Assembly: GCA_964544305.1 (NCBI GenBank)
Contig: CAZJAZ010000006.1
Coordinates: 13,099-77,098, forward strand
Reading direction: 5' to 3'
Length of the DNA stretch: 64,000 nucleotides
Source: JAFDWI01 sp964544305
Lineage (GTDB): Bacteria; Actinomycetota; Acidimicrobiia; Acidimicrobiales; Iamiaceae
A program made the position numbers and the translations under genes. Below the pieces are notes generated by a model. It was not told where the DNA came from and did no database searches. It saw only the letters and a program-made list of their open reading frames with translations. This document shows positions 51,457 to 61,111 of this stretch, in pieces; position 1 is the first letter of the stretch; each line of letters begins with the position of its first letter.

Positions 51457-54147
51457 CTATTGCTGCGATGCGTGGCAAGCTGCGCCACCACACACGTCAA
51501 TAACCGCACTCGTTTCGTCCGGTTGCAAGAACGCGGACTTTTGCGAGCGTGCCGCCGCGTTGTTCCGTGGGTCTTCGTGTGGATCGTGACCATCGGGCGG
51601 GGGCGTATCCGTCAACACCGGCAAGTCTGCGCCGCTATCGAAATATACGATCGCCGAACCGGCATAAGGATACGACGAGATGCAGTCGATGCCCCACAAC
51701 AGTCGCGTGTCGGGCACACGCCCGGTGTCGAACGCCGGGCAATGTGCTTTCGCTCCGATCGTGCGTGCTTCGGTATCGGCGGCGTAGTCCGAGACCTGAT
51801 GATCACCAAGTGCGATCTGCATGAGCACCTGATGTTGCGGCGTGCCCGGTAATGGGTCGGTGGTCATGTGGTTCGCGTAACCCGAGGGTTCGGCCCGGTC
51901 CCATTGGAGTTGCACGAGTGCGAGTGCACGAACCCGATCTAGTTCCGCCGGGTAGGCCGGTTTGAGCACCGCTTCGAACTGGGTGAAATCGGTGCTTCGG
52001 GGCAGCAGCAGCGACGGATAGTTCATGCCCGACACACCGAGCACCCCACGGGTGATGTCGGTGGATACGGCCATGACCACGCCACCTTCAATGCCGCCTT
52101 GGCTGTTGCCGTCGTAGTACACGTGACCGGGGGCAAGTACCGATGTTCCCGAATCATTTTGGAATGCGGGGTCGGTTGCGAGGCCAGGGCTCATCTTCAT
52201 GAGCCGGGCCAAGAACAAGAAGTTCAACACACCTTGTTGCAACGGGTCGGCGAGCTTATTGAAAATCGATAAATCCTGGAGGACTCCGGCGGCGGTGCCA
52301 ATGTCTGCGTTCGACATGCCCACCCAATTGCTTCCGCAGAAAACCATGTTGTGTTCGGCAGCCATGTCTTGCACGTTGCCTGCGGTGACCTCATTGACCG
52401 ACCCGAACAGACCGTGGCCATAGAGCGAGGCGCGGGCAGGCGTCGTCAAAGCTGACGTTGGAATCACACACCGGAACGCCGCGTTGAATGTGCCATTGCG
52501 CGCGGGGAGCCCAGACGCATCTTCGTTGAAAGTCGAGCCAGGGGCACCGGTTCCGGTCAGATAGTTCGGCACCGCAAAGGTTCCTTCGACCACCCGGGCA
52601 ATACCAGTGTGGGTGCCTGGCGTTGACGACGTCACCGCAAACGTTGGGGCGGATGATCCCAGTTGTGCGAAGGCGTCATCGCGCATGTGGACGAGCCGCC
52701 CGGTCAAGTTCGCCGTACTGGCAACGGTGAAGTCCCACGCCAAATAGAGGCTGGCCCGAGCAATGCCCTTGGTTCCCAGGCCATCGATCAGCGAATTCAT
52801 CGAGGTCGCACGCTGCGCGAAACCAGGCACTGAGCTTGCGGTGCCGTCTCGATACGCACGAAATACTGGCGGGGCCGTGAGCGGCTGGCCGGCCTCATTC
52901 TTCAGATTGCGCAATCCAACGATGTAATGGTGGCCATCGGTCAAGTTTTTGACCGGGTGGATGATCAGCACTTGCTTGGACGGATCGGCGTACGTGTCGT
53001 GCACGTCAAGTTCTGACCAGGTCGGCACGAGTTGGTGTGCGTCGGTGTCGTAAAGCAATACCGGCGAACCGACTCCATTCCGGTCCAGATGATCAATGGT
53101 GGGCACGTTGGATTGGTCAAGGTTGATCCCTGGGACCTGCACCAAGATCGGAGAACCAGGGCTGAACCCATCAGAACGGTTGATCTGCGAAACCCCAATC
53201 GGGGTCCCCGATGCGTTCTTGGGAACCTGCGTGGGCTTGAGATTCACGCGTAGACCGGTTGCCGTTGTGGGATCTGGCCGGGTGAAATAGTTGTTCGGCC
53301 ACGGCAACATGCATGAGTTGCCAGCGATCGGGTCACACCCGAAACGTGCGAATTCGCTCGAAACCAGTAACTGGAACCACAAATCCACCCGGCCAGATGA
53401 GTTCACGACGTTCGACCAGTAGTTCAGCGCCCCCGTATCGGCAGTCCGCCACATCAATTTGTCATAGGCGATGCGCACTTCACGCCTGCCGTACTCTCCT
53501 GAGTGTTGGAGCGCCGCAACCACGCTGCCTGGAGACATTCCGTTTGCTAAGCGACTGGAAAAGTAACTCAGTCCGGTGGCATCGGCTGAACGCCCGAGCA
53601 TCGCTTGGTAGATCGCATTGATCCGATCTGCGGTGTTCGCGCGTTGGTGCGCGAACTCACTTGAATCGGCCATAACCCGAAGCACCCATTCAAACGTGCT
53701 CGAATTGTGTGCTTGGATGCGAGCTTCGAAATAGGTGAGACCGACTTGATCGGCGCTACGACCCAACAGGTCATGAAACCCACGCTCAACTAAATCGTCA
53801 CCAACCGACGCGTCACTCGTCGCCGCCCAACGCGCCGCACTCGGTATCGAAGCTGACGCGTGCGGTGCCGCCCCCGCCATCATGTCGGCATCGCCCCCAA
53901 CGCGCTCAACCATCTGGGCGACCAACGGATACCACTCGGGTTGGGCCGCGAGCGCTTGAGGTTGTGACTGCGGAACAACCGGAGCCACGTTCGTTTGAGT
54001 TGGCCGTGGTTGTGTGGCACCTGCGGTGGGCGCCGCCACGACACTCGCGCCCACGACGAGCAGTGCTGCCGCGGCAGATCCAAGGCGTGCACGCCGCGTC
54101 ACTCGTCGTTCGAGAGATGCACGAGTTGATCGAATGATGTGGGTCAC
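51457..54147 (-). CDS. secreted alpha/beta hydrolase with N-terminal DUF4214 repeats
   Basis: Product of 896 residues. A signal peptide (RRARLGSAAAALLVVGASVV, cut after AGA) is followed by a linker, DUF4214 repeats (about 130-290: LLGRSADQVGLTYF, MLGRSADATGLSYF, LMWRTADTGALNYW) and a large C-terminal hydrolase region with nucleophile elbow GNSQGG (about residue 680), GDHQVSD and a later His candidate. Organisation matches surface lipase/esterase-like proteins whose true family I cannot name. The GTG at 54147 follows an ideal GGGGAGG; upstream reading from 54237 is non-coding in style. The DUF4214 units resemble those of the metalloprotease at 45.8 kb, here at the other end of the protein. Confidence 0.9.
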   Translation of the reverse strand: MTHIIRSTRASLERRVTRRARLGSAAAALLVVGASVVAAPTAGATQPRPTQTNVAPVVPQSQPQALAAQPEWYPLVAQMVERVGGDADMMAGAAPHASASIPSAARWAATSDASVGDDLVERGFHDLLGRSADQVGLTYFEARIQAHNSSTFEWVLRVMADSSEFAHQRANTADRINAIYQAMLGRSADATGLSYFSSRLANGMSPGSVVAALQHSGEYGRREVRIAYDKLMWRTADTGALNYWSNVVNSSGRVDLWFQLLVSSEFARFGCDPIAGNSCMLPWPNNYFTRPDPTTATGLRVNLKPTQVPKNASGTPIGVSQINRSDGFSPGSPILVQVPGINLDQSNVPTIDHLDRNGVGSPVLLYDTDAHQLVPTWSELDVHDTYADPSKQVLIIHPVKNLTDGHHYIVGLRNLKNEAGQPLTAPPVFRAYRDGTASSVPGFAQRATSMNSLIDGLGTKGIARASLYLAWDFTVASTANLTGRLVHMRDDAFAQLGSSAPTFAVTSSTPGTHTGIARVVEGTFAVPNYLTGTGAPGSTFNEDASGLPARNGTFNAAFRCVIPTSALTTPARASLYGHGLFGSVNEVTAGNVQDMAAEHNMVFCGSNWVGMSNADIGTAAGVLQDLSIFNKLADPLQQGVLNFLFLARLMKMSPGLATDPAFQNDSGTSVLAPGHVYYDGNSQGGIEGGVVMAVSTDITRGVLGVSGMNYPSLLLPRSTDFTQFEAVLKPAYPAELDRVRALALVQLQWDRAEPSGYANHMTTDPLPGTPQHQVLMQIALGDHQVSDYAADTEARTIGAKAHCPAFDTGRVPDTRLLWGIDCISSYPYAGSAIVYFDSGADLPVLTDTPPPDGHDPHEDPRNNAAARSQKSAFLQPDETSAVIDVCGGAACHASQQ

Positions 54148-54276
54148 AGAACCTCCCCAAGGTTCGTTTCTACGCTCTACGTTCTTCTCTGACCCTAGCC
54201 TGCCGCAAACCCTCAGTGGCACGGCCGATAGGATCAATGCCCGTTCTGGCTATCCAAGCAAAGGTGAGAGTAGACA

Positions 54277-56865
54277 ATGGGTCGTTTCTGGGCATGGCTA
54301 GCGGTATGGTGCGGTCGACGGGCAGGAACCGTTGCAGTTATCGGCTTGTTGATCACACTGATCCTCGGGATCGGCACGACGCAACTCAAGTTCGCCACCA
54401 GCCAGTCGAGCTATCTCAATCCGTCGGACAAGATCTACCAAGACGATCAGGTTTACGAGAAGCTCTTTGGTGGGCAAGCCATGGTGGTCATGATTTCGAT
54501 GACGAATGGCGCCAAAATTGAGCATCTGTTCACGCCCGAGAACACAAAGAAACTCAAAGCGCTTGACGCCGAATTGCAAGCGGGCGCAAAGGCGAACCAA
54601 ATCCAAAGCATTATTGGACCGGTCGCCACGTTGCAGTATTCCAATGACTTGTCGTCGAAGAACTGGGTTGAAAAATCAGACCCCACCAAAGCATGCGATA
54701 TTTCTGATCCCAGCGCGATCACCAAAGCAATCAACAACGCACCGGACGCTCCGTGCAAAATGATTGACGCTGATGTGCCCGCCAGCATCGTCGGGAACGC
54801 GCTCGTCGGAGCACTCAGCGCTCCCGGCCAGTCGAAAGCATCGTCAAAGGCACGCACCGATGACACGGCCGCCACGCTCGCTCGACTTGGCAAAGTCAAA
54901 GGGCCCCACGACTTGACGAACCCCGAATGGGTGAAGTTCTTGCTGTATGGAAACGATGGCAAGATTCGCAAGTCGCTGCGGACGTTCTTTCCGAACCCAA
55001 CGCACGCACAGATGATTGTGCGGCTCCAAGGTCAACAAACCCTTGATGCCCAAAGTGCATCGGCCACATTCGTGTCCGATACCGCGGCAAAGTACTCATT
55101 CGATAAAGCGACCACAATCACAACTGGTGCACCATCGCTGCTCAAGAACATCAACGATTATCTCAAGGGCGGCATGTTCTTGTTGGGCGGCATTGCCGCG
55201 GCTGTCATGGTTCTGATCTTGCTGGTCTTGTTTGATGTGCGGTGGCGTCTCTTGCCCCTTGCGGTCATTGCCGTCGGTTTGCTTTGGGCCTTTGGTGTCG
55301 CGGGTTATCTGGGTATTCCATTGACATTGGCGACAATCGCTGGGTTGCCCGTGCTGCTCGGTGTCGGCATTGACTACGCCATCCAGATGCACGCGCGAGT
55401 CGAAGAAGAAGCGGTCATCAATCAGTCCGAGCATCCAATTCAAGAGACCGCGCGAAATTTGTGTCCGGCGCTACTGGTGGTCACCTTTGACGCAATCTTC
55501 GCATTTGCGGCATTGCACTTCGCCAAGGTTCCCATGATCCGCCAGTTCGGTTACCTGCTTGCCGTTGGTATCGCGGTGATCTGTTTGACGAGCATCGTCG
55601 TGCCTCTCGCCACTCTGGGAATCCGCGAGTTCAAGTCCCCCACCAAGCGCACCACTTCGAAACGATCTGAAGCATTGGGCGATCTCGTGGTGAAGATGGG
55701 TGCCCTCCCAGGCAAAATTGGTGGGCCGCTCATCGCTGTGGCACTCGTTGTGTTCATCGCGGGCATCGTCGTTGAACCAAAACTCACGTTGCAGACCAAT
55801 CCAATCAAATGGGTGAATCAAGACTCCCAAGTGATTCAAAACATTCACGCGCTCGAAAAAGGCACCGGATCATCCAACGAGCTCGGCGTCTTTGCAAAAT
55901 CTGATTCGAATGTGTTCACCCAAAAGAACGTGACGTTCGTTGACACGTTCACCAATAATGCTTTGGACAAGCACACGGAAACACTGCGCACCGCGAACAG
56001 TGTGGTTTCGATCGTGAGCGACGTCATCAACGACATCCCCGGCGCCGATCACGCTGCACCAAGCGCGGCATCGGTTGCGGCCGCCTTTGTGTTGGCCCCA
56101 CCGCCAGTGCGGGCAAGTTTCGCCACAACCGACGCCAAAGCAATGAACATCATTTTCCGGACGGGCCGACCGGATGGGTCAACAGTGCCGCTCGAGTTGC
56201 AGTCCGATGACGTGGATGCGATGAACGCAACTTTCCGCTCCGCGGACGTTCCCGATGGCGTGACGTTCACTCCTTCAGGCCTCGCTGTTGTTGGCGTCGG
56301 TTTGTTGCACAACCTCGAATCCAACCGGGTGCTGCTCACCTACCTTTCGATCGCATTTGTTGGATTGTTCCTTGCGGTCCGTTTGCGAAGCATTGTTCGG
56401 TCGCTGCTCTCGCTCGTACCGGTTTTGATTGCGGTCGGCTTATCGTCACTGGTCGCGTTCGCCTTTGACTTGCAACTGTCGCCGCTCACCGCGGTTGGGG
56501 GTCCGCTGGTGGTCGCAATTTGTACCGAGTTCACGTCGCTGATCTTGTTGCGTTTCGTAGAAGAACGCGGACGCGGCTACGAGCCCCGTCAGGCTGTTGA
56601 TCACACCGCGGCACGCACCGGCCGGGCATTTATTGTCTCCGCACTCACCGCGGTTTCCGGGGTTGCAGTGATCGCCACATCATCAATGCCGCTGTTGCGT
56701 GACTTTGGTTTGATCGTTGGTATGAACGTGCTCGTCGCGCTGCTCAGCGCACTCGTGTTCTTGCCCCCGATGCTGGTGTGGGCTGATTCAAACGGACGGA
56801 ACTGGGTGTCACGCCGCCTGGTCCCTGACGAAATCTTGCATCCCACCGCCAACGCTGCAAAGTAA
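54277..56865 (+). CDS. MMPL/RND-family transporter
   Basis: Large exporter of 862 residues in the MMPL/HAE3 (hopanoid- or lipid-type RND) group. One N-terminal membrane helix, an extracytoplasmic domain (about 40-290), five to six helices (about 300-460, with LLGVGIDYAIQMHARVEEE), a second domain (about 500-700) and a final six-helix block (VALSALVFLPPML near the end). The paired repeats and GIDYAIQMHAR are typical. It probably moves lipids or cell-wall precursors across the membrane. ATG with AGGTGAGAG upstream. Confidence 0.93.
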   Translation: MGRFWAWLAVWCGRRAGTVAVIGLLITLILGIGTTQLKFATSQSSYLNPSDKIYQDDQVYEKLFGGQAMVVMISMTNGAKIEHLFTPENTKKLKALDAELQAGAKANQIQSIIGPVATLQYSNDLSSKNWVEKSDPTKACDISDPSAITKAINNAPDAPCKMIDADVPASIVGNALVGALSAPGQSKASSKARTDDTAATLARLGKVKGPHDLTNPEWVKFLLYGNDGKIRKSLRTFFPNPTHAQMIVRLQGQQTLDAQSASATFVSDTAAKYSFDKATTITTGAPSLLKNINDYLKGGMFLLGGIAAAVMVLILLVLFDVRWRLLPLAVIAVGLLWAFGVAGYLGIPLTLATIAGLPVLLGVGIDYAIQMHARVEEEAVINQSEHPIQETARNLCPALLVVTFDAIFAFAALHFAKVPMIRQFGYLLAVGIAVICLTSIVVPLATLGIREFKSPTKRTTSKRSEALGDLVVKMGALPGKIGGPLIAVALVVFIAGIVVEPKLTLQTNPIKWVNQDSQVIQNIHALEKGTGSSNELGVFAKSDSNVFTQKNVTFVDTFTNNALDKHTETLRTANSVVSIVSDVINDIPGADHAAPSAASVAAAFVLAPPPVRASFATTDAKAMNIIFRTGRPDGSTVPLELQSDDVDAMNATFRSADVPDGVTFTPSGLAVVGVGLLHNLESNRVLLTYLSIAFVGLFLAVRLRSIVRSLLSLVPVLIAVGLSSLVAFAFDLQLSPLTAVGGPLVVAICTEFTSLILLRFVEERGRGYEPRQAVDHTAARTGRAFIVSALTAVSGVAVIATSSMPLLRDFGLIVGMNVLVALLSALVFLPPMLVWADSNGRNWVSRRLVPDEILHPTANAAK

Positions 56866-56898
56866 CGATCCTCCCGTCATGATACGACCACAGAAGCG

Positions 56899-58275
56899 AT
56901 GACCCTTTGGGACGCGTTCGATTCAATGGACGATGAGACCATCGACACGGCCGCGTCACCAGTAGCGACAACGTGGAGTGTCAGCGAGCTTGGGTCAGCT
57001 ATCAAACAAGCGTTGAGTCACGCGGCGCCCGGCGACATTTGGATCCGTGGCGAGATCCGTTCGTGCCGCCCGCCAAACAAGAACGGCCATCAATATTTTG
57101 ATCTTGTTGAGCCTGGTGATGCACCTGGGCAGCCGCCCAAAGCAAAGATTCCCGTCACACTGTTTCAGGGGCGGCGTCGCAGTGTGATGCAAACCCTTGC
57201 ACGATCGGGAAGCGACACTGAACTGGCCGACGGGGTCGAAGTTCGAATTGCCGGAACGCTTGATTGGTGGGTTGGCGGGGGCAAATGCAACTTCATCATG
57301 TCCGACATCGACCCGGTTTTTACACTCGGTCAGCTTGATGCGCAACGACGCGCGTTGTTGGCCGCACTCGCTGCTGACGGTCTCATCGGCAAAAACGCTT
57401 CGGTTCCGTTTCCACGACCTGCATTGCGCATTGGTTTGGTCACAAGCGCCGGCTCTGCCGCCCATGCCGACTTCATGCAGGGAATTGACGCGTCCGGGTT
57501 TGCGTTTGTGGTGACCCTTGCCGACACGCTCGTTCAAGGGGTCGATGCCCCCGCAATGATCGCGTCGGCGATTACTCGACTTGCCGCCAGCAATGTCGAC
57601 GTGATCGCCGTTGTTCGAGGTGGCGGTTCTCGGACCGACCTGATCGCATTTGACCACGGCGACGTTGCGTATGCGATTGCCAAGTGCTCGGTGCCGGTCT
57701 TAACAGGGATTGGTCATGAGATTGATCGCAGCGTCGCCGACGAAGTCGCCCATTTGTCGTTCAAAACGCCAACGGCGGTCGCCGCCGAGCTCGTGGGGCG
57801 CATTGAGCGCGATGCCCTCGCCATTGCTGAGCGTATTGCGCAGCTCCAGGTGCGAGTTGAACGCCGCATCACTCATGCCACAAGTGAAATCAATGACCGT
57901 TTGAAACGCGCCGAGCGTGCCGCACATATCGCTCAGACACGGGCGTTCACGCATCTCAACGGATACCAAAGGCAGCTTGAAAATTCTGCTCGACGGAACT
58001 TGCGTGTTGGAGTCGAACAACTCGCACGCCGTGCTGACCGCTTGGTGATTGATGCATCTCGCGTTACGGCTCGTGCCAACGAGCACCTCGATAATCATCA
58101 GCTACGCGTTCGTTCGTTTGACCCAGTTCTCACCTTGCAACGGGGCTGGTCAATGACTCGGTTGGAGTCCGGCGAACTGATCCATTCCAGCAAAGGACTC
58201 AACCCTGGCATGGTGCTCGTCACCACGTTTGCTGATGGGACCATCGCATCGACTGTCAACTCGGAGGAATCATGA
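56899..58275 (+). CDS. xseA: exodeoxyribonuclease VII large subunit XseA
   Basis: Catalytic subunit of ExoVII, which degrades single-stranded DNA from both ends; 458 residues. An N-terminal OB fold (WSVSELGSAIKQALS, IWIRGEIRS) is followed by the catalytic region with LRIGLVTSAGSAAHADFMQGI, VVRGGGSRTDLIAFDHGDV and PVLTGIGHEIDRSVADEVAH, then a coiled-coil region. Coupled to xseB by ATGA. Confidence 0.97.
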   Translation: MTLWDAFDSMDDETIDTAASPVATTWSVSELGSAIKQALSHAAPGDIWIRGEIRSCRPPNKNGHQYFDLVEPGDAPGQPPKAKIPVTLFQGRRRSVMQTLARSGSDTELADGVEVRIAGTLDWWVGGGKCNFIMSDIDPVFTLGQLDAQRRALLAALAADGLIGKNASVPFPRPALRIGLVTSAGSAAHADFMQGIDASGFAFVVTLADTLVQGVDAPAMIASAITRLAASNVDVIAVVRGGGSRTDLIAFDHGDVAYAIAKCSVPVLTGIGHEIDRSVADEVAHLSFKTPTAVAAELVGRIERDALAIAERIAQLQVRVERRITHATSEINDRLKRAERAAHIAQTRAFTHLNGYQRQLENSARRNLRVGVEQLARRADRLVIDASRVTARANEHLDNHQLRVRSFDPVLTLQRGWSMTRLESGELIHSSKGLNPGMVLVTTFADGTIASTVNSEES

Positions 58276-58508
58276 CGCAAGAACCATCGGCACCCGCCGA
58301 GTCGTACACACAGGCGGTCGCAGAAGTTGATGCGATCCTCGCGGATCTTGAGCGCGACGATCTCGATGTCGACTTGCTCGCAGAGAAGGTCCGCCGGGCA
58401 ACCGAACTGCTGACCTGGTGTCGCAGCCGAATCACGGCCACGACCGACGAGGTCACGCAAGCAATTGAAGGCTTGAGTGACGTGCGATCGGCCGACGAGA
58501 AAAGCTGA
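58272..58508 (+). CDS. xseB: exodeoxyribonuclease VII small subunit XseB
   Basis: Small partner of ExoVII, 78 residues, two helices. SYTQAVAEVDAILADLERDD and LAEKVRRATELLTWCRSRI are the conserved helix pair. The ATG overlaps the xseA stop. Length and position confirm the call. Confidence 0.95.
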   Translation: MTQEPSAPAESYTQAVAEVDAILADLERDDLDVDLLAEKVRRATELLTWCRSRITATTDEVTQAIEGLSDVRSADEKS

Positions 58509-58552
58509 AATCACCGCGTGTGCCGTCGCCATGTGCGATGGTGGAACCCGTC

Positions 58553-58762
58553 ATGGTTTTTCCCTTGCTCGTCGCTTTAACTACCCCAATTATTTGGCTC
58601 ATTGTTGGACTTGCCGGTTATGCGCTTGTTGCGATTCCCCTTGTTTTGTGGGGCCTGGGCCGGACCAACAAGCGGTCACTGGGTTGGGTCGTGGTGCCCA
58701 TTGTTTCGTTTGTTGCGTCAACGGTCCTCTGGCTCTATGTCAATCGGCAAGGTTTCGGATGA
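58553..58762 (+). CDS. small two-helix membrane protein
   Basis: Product of 69 residues (80 if GTG 58520, 74 if ATG 58538) with two hydrophobic segments (VFPLLVALTTPIIWLIVGLA... and WVVVPIVSFVASTVLWLYV). The ATG at 58553 has TGGA eight bases upstream. Its stop overlaps the start of the ABC-like gene (ATGA), so it is the first member of a coupled trio. Unknown family; position suggests a small subunit or regulator of the membrane complex downstream. Confidence 0.7.
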   Translation: MVFPLLVALTTPIIWLIVGLAGYALVAIPLVLWGLGRTNKRSLGWVVVPIVSFVASTVLWLYVNRQGFG

Positions 58763-59694
58763 CAAGTTCTGGACCGGTTACCGCACAAATCCGCTTGCCA
58801 GATCAAAGCGCCGTGCGATTTTCTGGCGTTGGCGTGCGCCTTGGTGGCACGCAGATCCTCGACGACGTTGACTTTTCCATCGCGCGCAACACCACCTTTG
58901 GGATCGCAAGCTCCGATGAGCACGCGCTGCGGACGATTTCCGAACTGATTGCGGCGGCACGCAAACCCTCGTCCGGTTCGGTCACCGTGATTGAGTTCGA
59001 TGCCGCAACGCAAGCCAGCGAGATTCGACGCCGTCTTGGCTATTTGCCTTTTCCACATGTTGTCCCGCCGCATTTGCGGGTTGAGGAGTACCTGGAAAGC
59101 CAGGCCGCAGCACTCGGTGTGCCACGTGAGCGCTGGAAGTCAATGATTGACACGTTGTTGACGTTGGCAGGAATTGCTGGACGTCAAGCGGTCGCGACGA
59201 ACGATCTTCCCCCGGAGAATCGCCAACTACTCGCGGTGGCCGCAACGTTGGTGCACGACCCGGGCATCGTGGTGCTCCATGAGCCAACCGAAGGACTTGA
59301 CATTCGTGCGGCAAGTCGTTTGTGGAACATGCTGCGCCGACTCAATGACGTGTCTCGAACGGTCGTGGTGTGTTCACGCAAGTTGTCCGAGTTGAGCGCA
59401 AATTGTGTGTCGCTTGCGATCGTCAACGATGGCCGTGTTATCGAACACGGCCCACCCGGTGAGGTCGTTGGCCGACTGAGTGGACATCGGCGCATTCGTG
59501 CTCGACTTGCCAACGGAGTCGTTCGCACCCACACGGTTGCCGATGTTGCCGCGCAAGCCGCACTTTTGCGCAAACTCGTCGCGGCCGAAGTTGAGCTCAT
59601 TGAGTTTGCCGAAGTGCCACCCGAACTTGACGATCTCACCCTGCCCGACCACGGTTCGTCACATCGGACCTCAGTGCGGAGCGATCCTCAATGA
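58759..59694 (+). CDS. ABC ATPase-like protein with lost catalytic motifs
   Basis: Product of 311 residues that aligns end to end with ABC-2 type ATPases: VRFSGVGVRLGGTQILDDVDFSI at the start, GSVTVIEFDA, RRRLGYLPFPHVVPPHLRVEEYLE and VSLAIVNDGRVIEHGPPGEV. But Walker A, expected at about 48-60 as GxxGxGKST, reads GIASSDEHALRTI; the LSGGQ signature is LPPEN (150-154); Walker B is IVVLHEPTEGLD with His for Asp; and the switch His (SSHxL) is SRKL. Only the Walker B Glu remains. Coupled on both sides to membrane-protein genes. It therefore cannot hydrolyse ATP in the normal way and may be a structural subunit. Confidence 0.85.
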   Translation: MTSSGPVTAQIRLPDQSAVRFSGVGVRLGGTQILDDVDFSIARNTTFGIASSDEHALRTISELIAAARKPSSGSVTVIEFDAATQASEIRRRLGYLPFPHVVPPHLRVEEYLESQAAALGVPRERWKSMIDTLLTLAGIAGRQAVATNDLPPENRQLLAVAATLVHDPGIVVLHEPTEGLDIRAASRLWNMLRRLNDVSRTVVVCSRKLSELSANCVSLAIVNDGRVIEHGPPGEVVGRLSGHRRIRARLANGVVRTHTVADVAAQAALLRKLVAAEVELIEFAEVPPELDDLTLPDHGSSHRTSVRSDPQ

Positions 59695-60638
59695 GTTTGG
59701 ATACGCATCCAGTTGACGTGATTGGGAACCCGGTCCGCCGCACGACGTTGTTGCGCATGTTGCGTTCGACAACCAATGTGGTGTTACTCGTCGTGTGGAC
59801 ATCGCTCATTGTCGCGCTCGGCATTGTCGTGCTCGTGCACAGCACGGGCACAGGCGGACCGCTGCATCCTGGGTTGAACTATCATGATTTCTTTGGTGCC
59901 ACGTTGGCGCAGTGGTGGATTGTTGGTCTCGTCGTCGGGTTGAGTCTGATGGCGATTGCCTCGACCGTGTTGACCTGTGGCGCAAATGACGAGGCGCGAC
60001 GAATCGCGTCTTGGTCGCAAACTCTGTTGAGCCCCGGCCAAGTCGCACGTGGGATCTGGTCGGCTCAGGCGGCCTTCTTGTTGTTATGCCTTGTTGCCGC
60101 GCTGCCGGTTGCAGCGATCGCGCTCGCATCCGGTGGCACGTCTGTCACACAACTTGTCGTCGGCGCAGCGGGAGCATTCGTAACCGCAATCACCATGAGT
60201 GCGCTCGCCTTGGCGGTGTCGTGTCGCGCGAGACGCCTGTGGCGTCCGATGATCATCATGATGGTGGCGTGGGCAGTTCTCCTCGCCGGGCCACTTGCCG
60301 CACATCAAACCTTCGAAAACCAGACGCCACCAGGCGACCCGATTCTTTTGCTCAGTCCACTCACCGGGGTTGCCGATGCGGCCGCTCCCCTTGCCCATCC
60401 GGCCATTCGCTTTGGGGCAGCCATTCCTTGCTTCGAGCCGTGTGTTGAGCCTGGACCTACGAATTTCGATACGAAGAACCCGGCCGTTGCCCCGCTTGAC
60501 AATTTGCGTGCCGGGGCACAGTGGCCCAATGCAGCCATCCCAACGTGGGCCTGGACGGCCGGGGGCTCGCTGTTCGTTTTGGTTCTTTCGCTGAGCATTG
60601 CGCGATTTCGGATTGCCCGACCATTGCGAGTGACCTGA
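59691..60638 (+). CDS. polytopic membrane protein, ABC-2 permease-like
   Basis: Product of 315 residues with six hydrophobic segments (near 27-46, 75-95, 125-150, 155-175, 185-205 and 285-305) and a short loop of about 60 residues before the last one. Size, topology and its ATGA coupling to the degenerate ABC gene suggest a permease partner. No sequence motif fixes a family. The stop is 20 bases from convergent dut. Confidence 0.78.
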   Translation: MSLDTHPVDVIGNPVRRTTLLRMLRSTTNVVLLVVWTSLIVALGIVVLVHSTGTGGPLHPGLNYHDFFGATLAQWWIVGLVVGLSLMAIASTVLTCGANDEARRIASWSQTLLSPGQVARGIWSAQAAFLLLCLVAALPVAAIALASGGTSVTQLVVGAAGAFVTAITMSALALAVSCRARRLWRPMIIMMVAWAVLLAGPLAAHQTFENQTPPGDPILLLSPLTGVADAAAPLAHPAIRFGAAIPCFEPCVEPGPTNFDTKNPAVAPLDNLRAGAQWPNAAIPTWAWTAGGSLFVLVLSLSIARFRIARPLRVT

Positions 60639-60658
60639 GAAGTTACGAAGGCGGTTCG

Positions 60659-61111
60659 TCAACGGCCGGTGTGGCCAAAACCACCGACTCCACGTTCTGT
60701 TTCGTCAAGCTCGTCACAAGGTTCAAAGATCGCGTGTCCGACCTGCTGTAACACGAGTTGTGCGATCCGATCGCCACGTTTGACCTCGTAGGTTTGGTGC
60801 GGGTCGGTGTTGATCAGAATCACCTTGAGTTCATCTCGATAGCCCGAATCGATCAGGCCTGGCGTATTCAAACAGGTCACCCCGTGTTTGATGGCGAGTC
60901 CGCTACGTGGCTGCACAAACCCAGCCCACCCTCGAGGAATCGCCAACGCAATGCCCGTTGCCACCAATGCTCGCCCCCCGTTTGAGTCAAGGGTTGCATT
61001 GTGACGGGCAACAAGATCGGCTCCCGCATCACCGTCACTGGCGTAACAAGGGAGGGGAAGATCTGGGTCGAGCCGAACGATGGGAATGTGGAGGGTCGAT
61101 TCGTCGTTCAC
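60659..61111 (-). CDS. dut: dUTP diphosphatase Dut
   Basis: Trimeric dUTPase that keeps uracil out of DNA and supplies dUMP, 150 residues. All five motifs are seen: SDGDAGADL, VQPRSGLAIKHG, LNTPGLIDSGYRDE, RGDRIAQLVL and ETERGVGGFGHTG. The GTG at 61111 overlaps the sigma-factor stop (GTGA), which supports it over the TTG at 61120. So dut is translationally coupled to a stress-type sigma factor gene. Confidence 0.97.
   Translation of the reverse strand: MNDESTLHIPIVRLDPDLPLPCYASDGDAGADLVARHNATLDSNGGRALVATGIALAIPRGWAGFVQPRSGLAIKHGVTCLNTPGLIDSGYRDELKVILINTDPHQTYEVKRGDRIAQLVLQQVGHAIFEPCDELDETERGVGGFGHTGR

Noticed and set aside
58477..58758. A 94-residue N-terminal extension of the ABC-like protein.
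   Set aside because: It overlaps xseB and the small membrane protein in other frames; the ATGA-coupled ATG at 58759 fits the ABC domain start.
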